The notes under the pieces are model-generated. The model made no database searches and was not told the origin of the DNA. It saw only the letters and a program-made list of their open reading frames with translations. This document shows positions 19,407-32,145 of a stretch of 64,000 nucleotides of DNA, in pieces. The stretch comes from Odiellus spinosus. Taxonomy: Eukaryota; Arthropoda; Arachnida; Opiliones; Phalangiidae. A program made the translations under genes and the position numbers. The stretch's first letter is position 1, and every line of letters begins with the position of its first letter. The stretch spans positions 1,795,613-1,859,612 of the forward strand of contig OY987228.1 in assembly GCA_963920705.1 (NCBI GenBank). The letters run 5' to 3'.

Positions 19407-21173
19407 ATGTCTTTTTCTGATGGTAAGTTTCAGTTTTTGCATTATGAAAACATTCTACGGTTATAGTTTTATGAGCCCTTTAAAGCTATCTATAGCATTA
19501 ATAATATAAATATAACTCTAGATCTAACCTTATCCGGACCAATGTTGTATTAGTACGTCAACCAAGAGTGTTATAGTTACTTAAAAGCAGGTCTATAAAT
19601 GATAGAAATTTAAATTACATGAAATAAAAGTCATAATGAGTAAGAAAAATATTTTTATTGTAGTATTATCTCAAATGGATCAACATAAGCTTATTTGCTA
19701 TTCTAGGCTAGAGAAAGTTCATTTTACTAGTCTAGGATAGAGAGAGACCATAGACAAAGGCCATTAGTTTATTTTAGTATAGATACAATACATGTGAGAG
19801 AAAAGACCATTTTACTATACTAGGATAGACAGAAATCCATTTCTAGTGTATACAGAAGTATATTTTATTAGACTATAGTATCAATTTACTAAGATTGTGA
19901 TTTCTCTGAAGTTTAACCACGCATGAATATTTGCTTGGGATAGAGTCAATGTGCCCAACAGCTGCGACGTTAAATGATGAAGGTGTTATGAGGTACAAGG
20001 CTTGTCTTTGCTAGTTTTGTTCCAATTCCTGACAAGCGTGTTTTATGGCGGCCGGAGATGAGGATAGAGTCTGGGAGGTGTCGATTTATTTAAACTACGA
20101 GTCACGGAAAAAAGCAGCATGCATATTAAATAGAATTAAACCCTAGTTAAATAGATATAAAGGGATAGATGGGTAATAAGTTATTTTAGAAACGTGAAAG
20201 CTAACATTAATGGTTAGTTAATTAAAAAGTTAGTGATTTTAAAATAAAGTTAAAAGCTATAAACGGTTTAGTTAAATGGTAAAGCTAAAAGCTAGAAAGG
20301 GTTAGTTATAATGGATAGTTATAGGGGATATAAATTTAGAGGTACCAAGGAAAATGGATAGTAATCGCGAGATTATAATCGTTATCCAGAACATTTAAAT
20401 TGATAAAAATTGGCTCGCCCTGAGACTGGATAACCATTGCGACAAGAAGTTCGTGAAAGCGGCATTCGGGATTCATGCAATAATAAACTAAATAGGGAAA
20501 GATCCGGATAAGAATCTCGCAGTTTAATTCGACCGATTGACAGAAAGAGCAGGTGGGATTTTCAGGAAATCTGCAAAGAAACAAAATTTTAATGTTAATT
20601 TTTCTAATTTTAGATTCATTGGAAAAATCCCTGGTAGTGGACGCCCTTTTCATGCAAGGGAAGGAAGTATTTAATAACAGACGCAGTAAGTTGGATCAAA
20701 CGTACATTGTTAAAGAGCTGTCAATACATAAATTTGAACAACTTGGGGACGAGAAATGGGGCACTAAAAGCATACATTTTGCTAGTTATAGAGCCCCATA
20801 CCCGAAAACAGCTTTATCCCCAAAAATACGTCGTGTAAACCACTATGTACAGAATCAGCTGATAGGTGTGGCGTGGGAGTATGGTATGCTAGATTATGGA
20901 CGTTTAGCCGTGCATTGTTCCGACCCAAAGTTTAAAAACTTTGATCGAATTTTTGTAAAAGGATACGAAAAAAGTCGTATTATAGGAGACCTGTTTCAAA
21001 TAGAATGTTTGGGTTTGAACTGTTGGGATTGTCCCAAACTAGATTGGGCTTCAAATCCCTGTTCTATTCATAAAATTAGTAAAGCAAAGTGTACCAGGGA
21101 AGCTTGCAGATATTACGCCGAGTATATCCTACAAAATCCCACCATAACAGCCTATAAGACCCCAAACCTTTAA
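19407..21173 (+). CDS. Spliced C/H/C-motif protein, right arm
   Basis: Exon 1 is 19407-19422 in an ACCATG context with a GTAAGT donor; exon 2 is 20614-21173. It differs from the left-arm copy at only a few residues (for example GLNCWDC where the left has DLNRWDC). The 1.19-kb intron contains, on the other strand, the last exon of the zinc-ribbon-like gene. Shared blocks with 56513-56992 are IVKE, KG-x-EKS and C-x2-H near the end. Function unknown. Confidence 0.7.
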
Positions 21174-21552
21174 AAACCATAAAATAACAATAAATACCTG
21201 ATATTATCAAGAGGGTTTTGATCCTCATCTTCAAAATACCTTTCCCTTTCCTCTAAATCCTCCTCTTCCACAGCGGCTGCCAACCTAAAAACAAATAGAA
21301 AAAAAAATGTAACAGTTTCCCTTTAAAATCCGGCTTATGCTATTTATGCCGCATTTTCATTTTGAAGTTCGGCCTCTATCTCTTCTTCCATCTCTATGTC
21401 TATAAGAACCTGTTGGTGAGCCGCTAGTACTCCCTCCGGCCAGTCTTGTTCGTACCCCCAACTACGTTATATAGTTAATTTAATTCGGATAACACTTGAA
21501 AATAAAATTGTAAAAATACTTACATTTGTTCGAGATTCTCCTGACGGCCCAT
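20336..21552 (-). CDS. Spliced acidic zinc-ribbon-like protein, right arm
   Basis: Exons on -: 21552-21524, 21284-21198 and 20570-20336, mirroring the left-arm gene. The third exon lacks two codons near 20395 relative to the left copy (VLDNDY rather than VLYNDNDY). The cysteine pairs CSFC and CMNPEC are conserved. A stop-containing alternative exon corresponding to 8279-8396 is also present near 21346-21462. Confidence 0.62.
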
Positions 21553-21744
21553 TTTCAATTATTTTTAAAATAACTGATTCGTATATAATCTTTTCGTTGA
21601 ATAGAATGATTATTTTGTAGAAATTAGCCGGCTTTATATACTAGATTAACTCAAGGTTATTTTATATTATCTACTTATATAGTTATATTCGAGTTTTTTC
21701 TTAAGAAATACATTTTTTAATGTATGAACACGTGCATATTAACT

Positions 21745-22245
21745 ATATTAAACATTTCCCAACTTAGTTTAATTATCATATAAGAAACTCTTTACTTAAT
21801 GCCTTGAATACTTTTATAGTAAAATAAGTTGAATATATTTATGCCCTAGAGGATCTAATATTTTCAATATGATACACGCCCTTGTAAAAAAGTAATTAAC
21901 TTTTTAGGGCAATATATATTTTTTATATAAACCCGAGTTTTGAAACGCTCTTTAAATATTTTAAGTATAGTTAGATTACATGTTAAATAACTATATTAAA
22001 CATTTCCCAACTTGGTTTAATTATCATATAAGAAACTCTTTACTTAAAGCCTTGAATACTTTTATAGTAAAATAAGTTGAATATATTTATGCCCTAGAGG
22101 ATCTAATATTTTCAATATGATACACGCCCTTGTAAAAAAGTAATTAACTTTTTAGAACAATATATACTTTTTATATAAACCCGAGTTTTGAAACGCTCTT
22201 TAAATATTTTAAGTATAGTTAGATTACATGTTAAATAGAAAGAAA
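21745..22245. repeat. Tandem duplication, right arm
   Basis: Mirror image of the two 246-bp repeats at 7500-7997. It occupies most of the space between the divergent genes at 21552 and 22294 and shows the same internal differences, so the duplication predates the palindrome. Confidence 0.83.
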
Positions 22246-22293
22246 AACCTTGCCATTTTAATAAAATTGAGTATATTTTGATTTTTTATATAG

Positions 22294-22646
22294 ATTTCCA
22301 TCTGAGACGCAATTACCGCGGAAAAAAAATCATAAAAAGGAATGAAATTCCCCAGTGTCCTTCGTGCGACATAACAACTTATGCTGTGTGTCATACTGTA
22401 GATCAAATTATTCATTTCTGCCTTAACCCCACGTGCTATGTCTTTAAAGAAGCCGTATATCTTCATCGGAAAAATGTTCTATTGACACAAATATCCTTTC
22501 CACCCTTAGAATATTTACCGTTAAATGATATTTGTGTCAACTGTAAACAGTTTTGCCCCCCTGAAAATCGATATATGAAAGCGTGTAGCGTTTTTGAAAG
22601 GGAGAATAAAGTGAATTATCACTGCTGCCGCTATCCCAAAGATTAG
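22294..22646 (+). pseudogene. Cysteine-rich zinc-ribbon-like exon, right arm
   Basis: The exon starts after tttttatatag and would read FPSETQLPRKK before the CPSC motif, but here the A run at 22322-22329 is 8 long and the frame from the acceptor closes; the downstream cysteine motifs remain open from a later point. The third copy with 7 A is open throughout. It is a paralogue of the 20336-20570 exon. Confidence 0.55.
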
Positions 22647-22839
22647 TCTTTGGATAATCCCTTTCCTTCTTTCTATTATTTTATTTTGCCCATCCTTCCG
22701 ATTTCATTCCTCTCTTATTTTATCCTTCAATTTCCTTACTAACATTAATTAATCTTTCCTTTTCAACGCTTATTTTAACTTGAGCATCCTTTTAATCCTT
22801 TCCGAATCACATATCTAACCTTATATCTCTCTTTCACAA

Positions 22840-23303
22840 ATGTCAAGGGATAAATTTACATCCGTGTGCTCTACGTATAACTGTGGGGTTTAGAATATGT
22901 AAAAGGCAATCTAAAAATTAAAGTGTCGCGTTTAGGGACGCTTTATCTCCTGGAGATTGATCATAAACGCGAGCAATATGGTGAACCTTTTCAAAATATA
23001 ATTGAAAAACTTGTGTGTCTTAAAATGCTGAAGAATTCGCGTCTGCCAAATATTATCATTGAAATATCTTTGACAATTAATCTAACTTTTACCGCGTTCC
23101 ATCGGTTTTGTTCGCGAGACAATGGAAATCGCGTTATATCAAGAAAAAGTAAAAAAGGGAGAATTCACAAATGTAATTCCAACGAAGAATGTCAAGACTT
23201 TCAAGATGCGGCCTTTAAAAGCCTAGATGAGCGTTATTTTGTGAAGTTTAAAGCTGAAGATACTATTAACAATGAAATGTGGTGTGTTTTAAATTGTGAA
23301 TAA
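22840..23303 (+). CDS. Unknown cysteine-containing protein with a frame switch, right arm
   Basis: The ATG at 22840 opens a short frame; the long frame (to 23303) is entered only by a one-base shift at the GGGG at 22885-22888. Differences from the left copy are few (for example a Val for Asn change in the CSRDNGNR region and KG for KV). It converges with the membrane-protein gene at 23331 with about 27 bases between stops. Confidence 0.5.
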
Positions 23304-23330
23304 AAATACAAATATGTTAAACAAAACAAT

Positions 23331-23696
23331 TTATTGCTTTTCATTTAATTTTCCATATTTCCTGAGGCATGAAAAATAATAAAACCGACTTTCTCTATAA
23401 AAATACTCTGAGATTTTTACAGGAACTAAAAACAATGTTTTTAAAGCTTCGTATCCGTAAAACAAAATCCAAAATAAAGGTGAACATGTTACCAAGAGAC
23501 AATGTGGATCGTTTGTTAATAACGAAACACAAAAAGCAATTGGTATTGATATGGGTAACAAAAATATAAGGACTAGAGCGACCAGCCAATTTGGTGGAAT
23601 TTGAAGAAGCAGTACAATGAAAATCCCAGTTAACAATAACCAATAGTCGATCCAGATATCGAGAGTAAAAGTTAAAAACGATTCAAGATCCAACAT
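23331..23696 (-). CDS. Small multi-pass membrane protein, right arm
   Basis: The full-length 121-residue form, starting at the ATG at 23696. Hydrophobic stretches are at about residues 18-35, 40-65 and 75-90, the last including LLVTCSPLFWILFYGY, which the left-arm copy has lost. The C-terminus is polar and aromatic (EYFYRES...FYYFSCLRKYG). No family is recognised. The upstream region is the CRE/GC-box array. Confidence 0.6.
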   Translation of the reverse strand: MLDLESFLTFTLDIWIDYWLLLTGIFIVLLLQIPPNWLVALVLIFLLPISIPIAFCVSLLTNDPHCLLVTCSPLFWILFYGYEALKTLFLVPVKISEYFYRESRFYYFSCLRKYGKLNEKQ

Positions 23697-23934
23697 CTTC
23701 AAAGTTTGGATTTCCGAGTTTAAATGACGTTTAACTGAAGGGTGTTTTGTTTGATATCTTTAAAGTCACGTGATGTTTTAAAAATGACGACGGAATGACG
23801 TTGATATGAGCCTAGAATTCTACCGATATAGTGTTAAAACTTTTGTCATTTTTGGAAAAATAAAGGAGCAGGGACGGAAAAATTAAAATTTGTGTCAGTC
23901 CTCCTTGAAAATGGGTTTTTCGACCGAGGGTTAG

Positions 23935-24225
23935 GCCGGGTCAGACTGGCGGGGTTAATTAGGCCAATTTGTTGACGGATGAGGTCATTTGTTGATGGAT
24001 GAGCTGTTTATTGACGGATGCGCTGTTGACGGATGCGTTGTTTGTTGATTTTGGGGGCGGGGCTAATTAGGTAAATCTGTAGCCTTTGGGGGCGGGGATG
24101 ACGCGAGTATTGTTGACGGATGACGTCATTTGTTGTTTTTAAGGGCGGGGATGATGCTAATTTGTTGATTTGATGACGTCATTGGTTGTTTTGGAGGGGG
24201 GGTGGAAAGATAAAAGTGTTTTCCC
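23935..24225. promoter_or_regulatory. CRE, GC-box and iteron array, right arm
   Basis: Mirror copy of 5640-5960, with tgacgtca near 24121 and 24174, gggggcgggg boxes near 24051 and 24088 and ttgttgacggatga repeats. Conserved in all three arm copies. Confidence 0.6.
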
Positions 24226-25038
24226 CCTTTTTGTTGTACAGGAATAAACTACTAATGGATATTTGCGTATCTTGTAAACTAGCAAAAGCAACTAAAGAAC
24301 CATCGAGAGAAATTGAAAAAATAACGAGTAACAATATTTTAGACTTGGTACATAGCGACGTATGGGGACCCGCACCCAAACAATCTCAAGGTGGTGCCAG
24401 CTACTTTATAAGTTTTATTGATGATCATACCAGAAAAACCATGGTTTATACGATGGAAAAGAAAAGTGAAGCGATGATGAAATTTCAAATATATAAAGCG
24501 TGGGCAGAGAGACAATCTGGAAGTAAACTGAAGCGATTAAGAACAGACAACGGAATGGAATACTGTTCAAATGAATTTAAGAAACTATGTGAAAGAAGGT
24601 ATAAAAATGGAACGAACAAATGTATATACACCTGAGATGAACAGAATCGCTGAACGTTCAAATCGTACACTGATGGACGGAGTACGCGCTATGCTGATTG
24701 AAGCCAAGTTACCCCAGGAACTCTGGGGTGAAGCATTAATGGCCTTCACACATTTAACTAACCGATTACCTCACTCAAAAACCAAACGAAAAGTACCAGA
24801 AGAATTATGGCTAAATAGAAAACCATCGGTACAACATTTAAAAGTTTACGGATGTTTAGCGTTCACATTGATACCGAAGATATATCGTAACAAACTACAA
24901 AGGAGGTCTAAACTCGGTATATTAGTTGGTTACGCAATGAACACAAGAGGATATAGAATTTGGCTCCCAAATGAAAGAAAAGTTATAGAAACGAAACATG
25001 TAAAATTTAATGAAAATAAACTGGGTATTCATGAATAA
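24226..25038 (+). pseudogene. Copia integrase fragment, right arm
   Basis: Same truncated start (CVSCK), same internal frameshift (about 24571-24635) and same terminal TAA at 25036-25038 as the left arm. The three acidic catalytic positions are visible. Minor differences are ISFIDDH for IRFIDDH and AFTLIPK for AFLLIPK. Confidence 0.88.
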
Positions 25039-26306
25039 GACACGACAAAGGACGAAGAATTTGTATATTTCTATAATGAAGAATGGCAAAGCGATTATTC
25101 TAATGGAAGTAAAGAAGTAACGTCAAGAGAGGTTGTTCCGAAGAAAGTAGACAGATTAGTAGAATCGGAAGGTATAAAAGTTAAAACTCCACTAGAAGCA
25201 ATAGAAGAAGTAACCGAAATGGAAGGTGAAAGTGATATAGCTGAAAGTGACGATGATGAATATGTTACCTTCGAAAAACCTGCAAAAGCGACGGACAATA
25301 GTATTATCTTACCCCTAAATTTAACGAGAAAAGAAGTTCCTAGAAAAACCGGATCAAGAACCGATGTATATTATTATTATGGAAAGAAACCTTTAAGATC
25401 ACTTAACGATATTCAGAAATTATTCAAAAGTAAAGGTGAACCATTTGAGAGTAAACAATTTTCTTTTAAACCAACGGCGAAAACAAGAAATAATATCGAA
25501 GCAAATTGTGTGGAAATACCACTTACGTATCAAGAAGCTATGAGTTGCAAAGATTCTGAAAAATGGGAAACTACTATGAAGGAAGAATTGAAAACTATAA
25601 AAGGAAGAGACGTTTATGATAATAAACCCAAATCAGAAGCGAAGAAAATTATAGGATGTAAATGGGTATACACTATAAAGAAGAAAACAAATGGTGAAAT
25701 TAGTAAATACAAAGCTCGTTTAGTAGCTCAGGGATTCGCTCAAAAATATGGAATTGATTATTATCAAACCTATGCCCCGGTAGTTAATTTCACAATAATC
25801 AGTATATTATTATACATTTTCGTAGTCTGTTTGGGATGGACTCACAAGCATCTCGATATAAAATGCGCCTATTTGTATGGAAAGTTGTCAGAAAATATAT
25901 ATTTAGCGCAACCAGAAGGATTCGTCATACCTGGCAAAGAAAACTATATTTGGAAATTGAAAAGGGCGTTATATGGACTTAAGCAAAGTGGTCGTGAATG
26001 GTTCAATGAACTAGATAAAACATTCGGACAACTCGGTTTATCAAGACTTAAAGGATGTAACTGCGTGTACAGATTAGGATGGTCAGCAATAGTCATTGTT
26101 TACGTTGATGATATATTGATACTTTCGCGATATATAATAACAATGAAGAAGATATTCGAATTATTAATAAAATCATTTGACGTTACGGATTTAGGAGAAA
26201 TTAAGTACTTTTTAGGAATAGAATTTGATTTTTCATAACCCCGAAGATTAATAATACATCAAACGAATTATATTTATAATTGTTTTCGCTCCACACGATT
26301 GTGATG
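25039..26306 (+). pseudogene. Copia reverse transcriptase fragment, right arm
   Basis: RT blocks KARLVAQGF, LDIKCAYLYG and IVYVDDILIL are intact, but an extra TAA at 26236-26238 closes the frame 22 codons before the point where the left copy ends. It keeps the 21 bp near 25230 that the left copy has lost. No LTR is present. Confidence 0.88.
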
Positions 26307-27440
26307 TCTTTAAACTATTCCGTGAGATAGCTACAAAACCTAACAATTTGACCATGGAGTAACGAAATCCGGTTCTTCCATGATTTGACTAGGTTTAAAA
26401 AATTACAACTTCGTAACTATACTTTTTTTGTAGTCAGGAAGAAATTAATAAAATATAAATAAATTTACTTTTGGATTCTTTTTGCTTACTTAAAAGGGGG
26501 CAGATTAACGAGTTTATTATTTTATATGGTTGCCCTCGCCCCCTCCCTCCGCTGTGATACACATATTCATGATCATTTTTACTAAGTTTTAAAAGTTTTG
26601 ACCGATGAGACCGTGTAAACGCCTGGTAAGAAGAATTTGATTTTTAAATTTATGAATCATAAACAGCATCCCACCTATTCAAACTGTTATATAGCATATA
26701 TAAACAATGTAACTATGGAACTTAGCGCAATAGTTACTCACGGACTTTCAATCTAAATTGAAAGTCCGTGAGTAACTCTAGTGTTCACACGTCAAATTTT
26801 CAAATGTGTGACGTAAATAAACTAGCCCCTAGCGGTAACCAAAAAATATTATCTTTTTATTAAAATTGTCCTTATTTATTTTAATAAAGATAAATAATGT
26901 TGCTCTTTTTAATAAAATACACGCGCGTTGCTAAAAAAATTAAAATACAAATTGTATGATTACTAACTATACCAATATATGGCATTCATACGCTGTAATG
27001 AATTGACCATTTCATTCTTGGGAGATTTTTTGAAATAGATGGGAAAGAAAAAACAGACTCTCCCCTAAGAGAAATTTATGGTAGTGATTTTTTTTTAGTT
27101 CCTTCAATTGTGCCGATAAAAGATACCGCCACATTATAAGAGCGTTTTTTGAAGGGGGAGAGGGGAAAAATGCAGGGAAGCACAGGGACCGTTCAGGAGC
27201 AGAGTGGCTCTGACCGAAGAACCTTCAGAAACCAAAGTGATTGTAACTCGAAGATCAACGAGAATTAGAAAATGATATTTTAAACTCACTGTTTTTTTTG
27301 GAATGTACATGTTTTTTATATTTTTTTATTAAGAATAAACCTTTTTCAATTTTCTTGTTCATTTCCATAAAATTGATTATTTTTTTTGGGGACGCCACAT
27401 TTTTCAATTAAAATTTGAAATTTAAAAACAAACGCGCAGA
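26307..27440. other. Non-coding spacer, right arm
   Basis: Mirror of 2440-3575, including the perfect hairpin at 26732-26777. No ORF or RNA gene is supported. Confidence 0.6.
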
Positions 27441-29275
27441 CTAGTTGAATATCATATTTATGAAAGCTTCTTGACACTGAAGAAAATCTTGAAGAGGACA
27501 ATTAAGCTTCATTCTCAACATTGTGATTCTGATTTTCATAACTTCAGTCGCTACTGCTGGGTCTCTGATAAGAAGGAAAACTTGTTCGAATAGTCCTAAA
27601 TAAATCAATAAACAAACATTATTAGCTATTTACAAAAAAAAGGGATAGGATTAAAGGGATAATGAAGACGAGTACAAAGTTATTTTTAATCCAATAGAAG
27701 CGTTAAAATATGTATAAATGATTTCTTTACGTTTCACAACTTTGTTTAAAGTAATTTTAAATTAACTATAATATAGTAGAAGCCTCTGGTGAATTTTATC
27801 TTTTATGCCTATTTTAATTTTTAACGCTCTTAAGCGATGAGAATAACATGTTTGTCATCTTCATTATCCCTTTAAAAACTCAATTGGTTTAGGTAAGATT
27901 CAGGGTTTGTACATGAATTTCGACAATGCATTTCCAGACATTTTACTTTTCTTAAATTTTCCTGTGTATATTTTTAAAATAAAAAATGTTAAGAATATAG
28001 AAAATTGGGCTTCAAATAAACAAAATTGAGAGTTCTGTTTTTAGAAGCTACAAAATCTTCCCTTTTCTCAGTTTTGAGTGTCATCAGTTTTTGTAACATA
28101 TTTCCAGGTTTTCTATGTTTTATATGTTTGTACAAACCCTGGTATACTAATATCAAAGATTGAGGAGTAACCTACCAGCTACATTTGGTATTTGATGCAT
28201 AATTCCTTTGACCGAAATTTTGACTACACCGTGACTATTGTGGTTTGTTTCAATAGATTCCATTTCGGGAACCACATAGAGTCGATTACTGTTCAAAACA
28301 CACTTGAAAAACAACAAAATATTGTTGGCTCCTTGGATGCAAGCGTATTTAGAGTCGTGATCGTTTCCTTCCATGTAAACTTCGATGGTGCAATCAGGCC
28401 AAAAACTTTCTGGTACTAAAGAAGGATTTGGGAAATTGGGGGAATCTCCGTTCAATGTTTTGTAAAGCCAGTTGACAAAATAGGTTCCAAGTTCTTGAGG
28501 ATGATTTGGCTCTTCTATGATTTCTGTGATCGGTACAGGGGCCCCTTGATGTTGTCGATAAAAAATTGGGACCTGATTATGTAGTTCAGTATTTGGCATT
28601 TGTACTATTTGTTGTACAAAAGGAGGTGGAACAGATTTTTGGTTTGGATAGGTAATGATGGGATTTAAAAAGTTCATTTCGTAACTCGGCTGACATTCTT
28701 GAGGAACTGGATTGCGATTAGCTTGTATATTGTAAGCTTGAACTTGAAATTGGGCTACATTTTCTCGCAATTGTTCCCGCATCGCGTCCTTGAAAGATTA
28801 ATTTCATTAATTATTTTAAAAGAAACTTAGGCCATGAGAAACTTACAGCATTTCCCCAAAACCTAAGGCAGGCATCAATGTAGTCTGTTTTAGTACCATT
28901 CACCGAAACCTGTACTCCAGAATCCAGAAGATATTGAAAGAGCAGCTCCCTTTTGATTTTCCTGCTTCTTAAAAGAATTGAAGGATCCTCGGAAAACATA
29001 ACTATGGCTTGTATGGCATCTGTATAAGAATCCCTCAATGATTTGGCATTGTCAATGCTGGTGAACGTAACAAAACGTAATGGAATTCCGTGATTGTGAT
29101 TTAATTTTCTCATTGTCGAAAATTATTAATTAAATTAATTAAAGTAGTAAACTAGTAATAGTAATGTACCTTTTTTGTTCTGTGGTTTGACCAATCCCTT
29201 GGTAGTTGTAAAGGTGAGTGAGTTTAAATCCTCAAAAGAAAGTTTACGTAAAAGCGTTATAATTTCAGCATCCAT
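27441..29275 (-). CDS. C3orf38: C3orf38-like protein, spliced, copy 2 (right arm)
   Basis: Exon structure mirrors copy 1, with ATG at 29275 and TAG at 27441-27443. All splice sites and frames are kept. Substitutions include KPQNKK for KPRNKE at the end of exon 1 and two changes in exon 4 (VMKIRIT for VRKIRNT). With copy 1 it is one of two apparently intact copies in the window, at opposite ends of the giant palindrome. Confidence 0.82.
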
Positions 29276-29693
29276 CGTCACACTCAAAAATTTGTTAATG
29301 TTTAAACGATTGTGGTTTTCAAAATAATTAGGCTAAACTCAATATTCAAAAACGTTTTTACAAATTATGGGAAATCACGTGATGTGAACCCCCGTCGAGA
29401 AATGAAATTGTCGAGGTTTCGCGCGCTTTATGTCAAGGCCATAGCCTCCTCGATCACGCGCTTCGGCTGTGCTCGCACTATAGACTATAGAAGCCCCGGT
29501 TTGAGAGAATAAATGGGAAATTGAAACTCCCAAAAAAAAAAGCTAAAAAGCACTAAAATGTAGGGGAGAAAAGTCGTGGCGAGATACAAATTCTTGTCTA
29601 AAGTTTTAAATTTACGCTCCAGCTTCCTGATTTTTTAACCACATCTAAGTATGTACGGATAATTTACAAATTAATTCCGAGCCTTTGAGAATT

Positions 29694-29820
29694 CTTCTCC
29701 AGAGGTCCCCATTCATCCTCCTAGGTTGTAACACATATATTTTTTAAGTAAAAGAAACGTTACATCATTATAACATATTTGTAAGCCACTTATGATACGT
29801 ATATGTATCATCACAACTTA
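29694..29820. other. Unique 127-bp junction segment
   Basis: Similarity between the right arm and the other C3orf38 flanks stops at 29693. This AT-rich piece is unique in the window and ends where the A-repeat begins, so it marks the outer right boundary of the palindrome. Confidence 0.5.
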
Positions 29821-30178
29821 GGGTGTTTCGAAAATAGTAATAGGATTGAGCTCCAGTGGGTTCTATGGGCCATTTTAAGACGAAAATGTTCTATGACGTT
29901 TTGTCGTACGGGGTGCCGTTCGAGAGTTACGAAATTATTTATGTGCGGATGACCCCTTAACGTACATTAATAAACGTATACTCAATGATAAAATAAGTTT
30001 AAAAGCACCCGCGTGATAAAATTGATCTTAGCATTGAGTATACGGGTCATCCGCACATGAATCATTTCGTAACTCTTAAACGGCGCCCCGTACGACAAAA
30101 CGTCATAGAACATTTTCGTCTTAAAATAGCCCATAGAACCCAATGGAGCTCGATCCTATCACTATTTTCGAAACACCC
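29821..30178. repeat. A-repeat inverted pair 1
   Basis: gggtgtttcgaaaatagtaa at the left edge and its reverse complement at the right edge enclose two inverted copies of the A-repeat, separated by about 70 bp. The whole 358 bp is a near-palindrome, like a small MITE. Confidence 0.75.
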
Positions 30179-31646
30179 GGTACATATTTTAAATATAAAA
30201 ATCCCAAAAATTTGAAACTTTGGTTTTTGATTACCAATTAGATACGAAACAAATACCAAGAACCAAACATATACTAGGTGAAAGATGTGACCTCGGGGTC
30301 TTAAAAAAAGTGAAAATAAAATTTTTAAAAGTTTGGCCTCATGACGTCACACGTCACAGTGTAGGACCCCCCCCCCGCGAAACTTAAAAAAATTAAAAAC
30401 AAAAAAGCTAAAAGAGGTAGACCATTTTCGAGATGACCATTGGATTCCTCGCCTTTTACTCTATAAACATGAGTAAATTCCAAAGAATCAATCGAGGCGC
30501 GGCAGTAAGATATTGCTATTTTCGCAAGAGCATAATCTTTTTTCGCTGACGTTCTAAAAATCGTGGGGGTTTACTCTAAATTTCGCCAAAAATTCAATTA
30601 TTTTTATTTTCGTCTTAAAATCTTGGAATCCTAGTTTTTTAAGCATAGAAACAAGAGTACCAAATTTCATTAAGATCTGCCGACCCATGGTTGCATGCCT
30701 AGGTGAAACCATATGGAATGACCCAGCTTTTATTCCCCGCGTTCTTTTAAGAGTCTTTTTCTCTCCTCGCGGGTTGAGTTGGTCTATATCTCTATACAGG
30801 GTGGATATAAAAAGAGCGTTTGAGTTTTGGTCCTAGAAATCTAGTAGTGCTTTCGCTTAAAAGACCGCGCGAAAGCGACCCCGCGACTACCTCGCTCTAA
30901 GGAATCTAGTTTTCAAGATTCGAATGGTAGTTTTAGACAGTATTTCGACACTATACGAATTAACAAGTTGTAAGCCCATTTCGAAAATTTATTCGTTCTC
31001 AAACTAGGTAGTACCATTAGTGTCTTAGTTCCGATTCTACTCCGAGATCGTCCGTGGTCTCCTCCCTCTTCTAGAAATTTCTCCAAACGATTTTGTACCC
31101 AGAAAGTTACTCTCTCTCCGCTAAAAAGAGAGAAGGTTGAATAAACGCGCCTTACGATAAGACCCCTAGATTCGAAGATTAGATCTATCTACCTTTTATT
31201 ACGTCTCTGCCCATCCTGTTTGGATCTTCTCTTTGTACAATTCGCTTCGGACGGATTTCGCGGATAAAGAACCACTGCGTAACCTCTTTCCTATAGATAG
31301 CAACCCACCCACCATTCCAGTCTCTTCTCCCGATCCCGGGCCACTTTTAGCCAAATTGCGTTCGAGAGGAGAGGCGGAGGAGAATTGATCAAAGACCAAA
31401 CAGCGGTTTTTCGTTCGCCTCTCCCGATAGAAGAGGCCCTATCGGGCCCTATACATGACGGGGATTCAAATTCATAAATTCTTAAGACGTTTTCTTTAAT
31501 ACCGAATGTAGTTGGTTTTTGGGCTAAATCTTTTCCCGCTCTTTCCCACTAAAGATCGGAAATATCCTCGGGGCAGAAATGAAACAGTTTCGTTGGTATT
31601 TATTTTTACCCGGGACTGTCTGTATTTGCTCCTTATTCTATATACA
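30179..31646 (+). repeat. Invertible-looking spacer, orientation 1
   Basis: This 1.47-kb segment lies between inverted A-repeat pairs. It recurs at 45269-46739 in the opposite orientation while the surrounding pairs keep theirs. It contains a C tract near 30370, tatacagggtg signatures near 30793 and 31641, and purine-rich stretches. Short open frames (31199-31399 and others) are not conserved proteins that I recognise. Confidence 0.75.
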
Positions 31647-32145
31647 GGGTGTTTCGAAAATGGTGGTAAGACCGAGCAACAGTGGGTTCTATGGGTCATT
31701 TTAAGACGAAAATGCTCTATGACGTTTTGTCGTACGGGGTGCCGTTTAAGAATTACGAAATGAATCATGTACGAATGACCCCTTAACGTACATTAATAAA
31801 CGTATGCTCAATGCTAAAATCACTTTTTATCAAGCGCGTGCTTATATTAGCGTAATTTTTTCGCTCTTAATTCACCGGCGCTTGAAGCCCTGAAGTGCGC
31901 GTGAAATATCTGTTTCGTTTAGATACGCGCGTTTAGCTTGTAAAACTCTAGCTTAGAAGCGGCCATGAAAATGAGGCTTGTAAAAACCCAGCTAAATAAT
32001 TAAGCGTATTTTATCATTATGTATATACGTTTATTAATGAACGTTAAGGGGTCATCCGCACATAATTCATTTCGTAACTTTTATATGGAGCCCCGTACGA
32101 CAAAACGTCATAGAACATTTTCGTCTTAAAATGACCCATAGAACC
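31647..32145. repeat. A-repeat inverted pair 2
   Basis: Inverted A-repeat copies flank a GC-richer core containing ttcaccggcgcttgaagccc. The right copy runs into the 5' flank of C3orf38-like copy 3. Confidence 0.72.

Noticed and set aside
31199..31399. Open frames in the 1.47-kb spacer and its inverted copy
   Set aside because: Short, without family or splice signals, and on whichever strand the spacer happens to lie.
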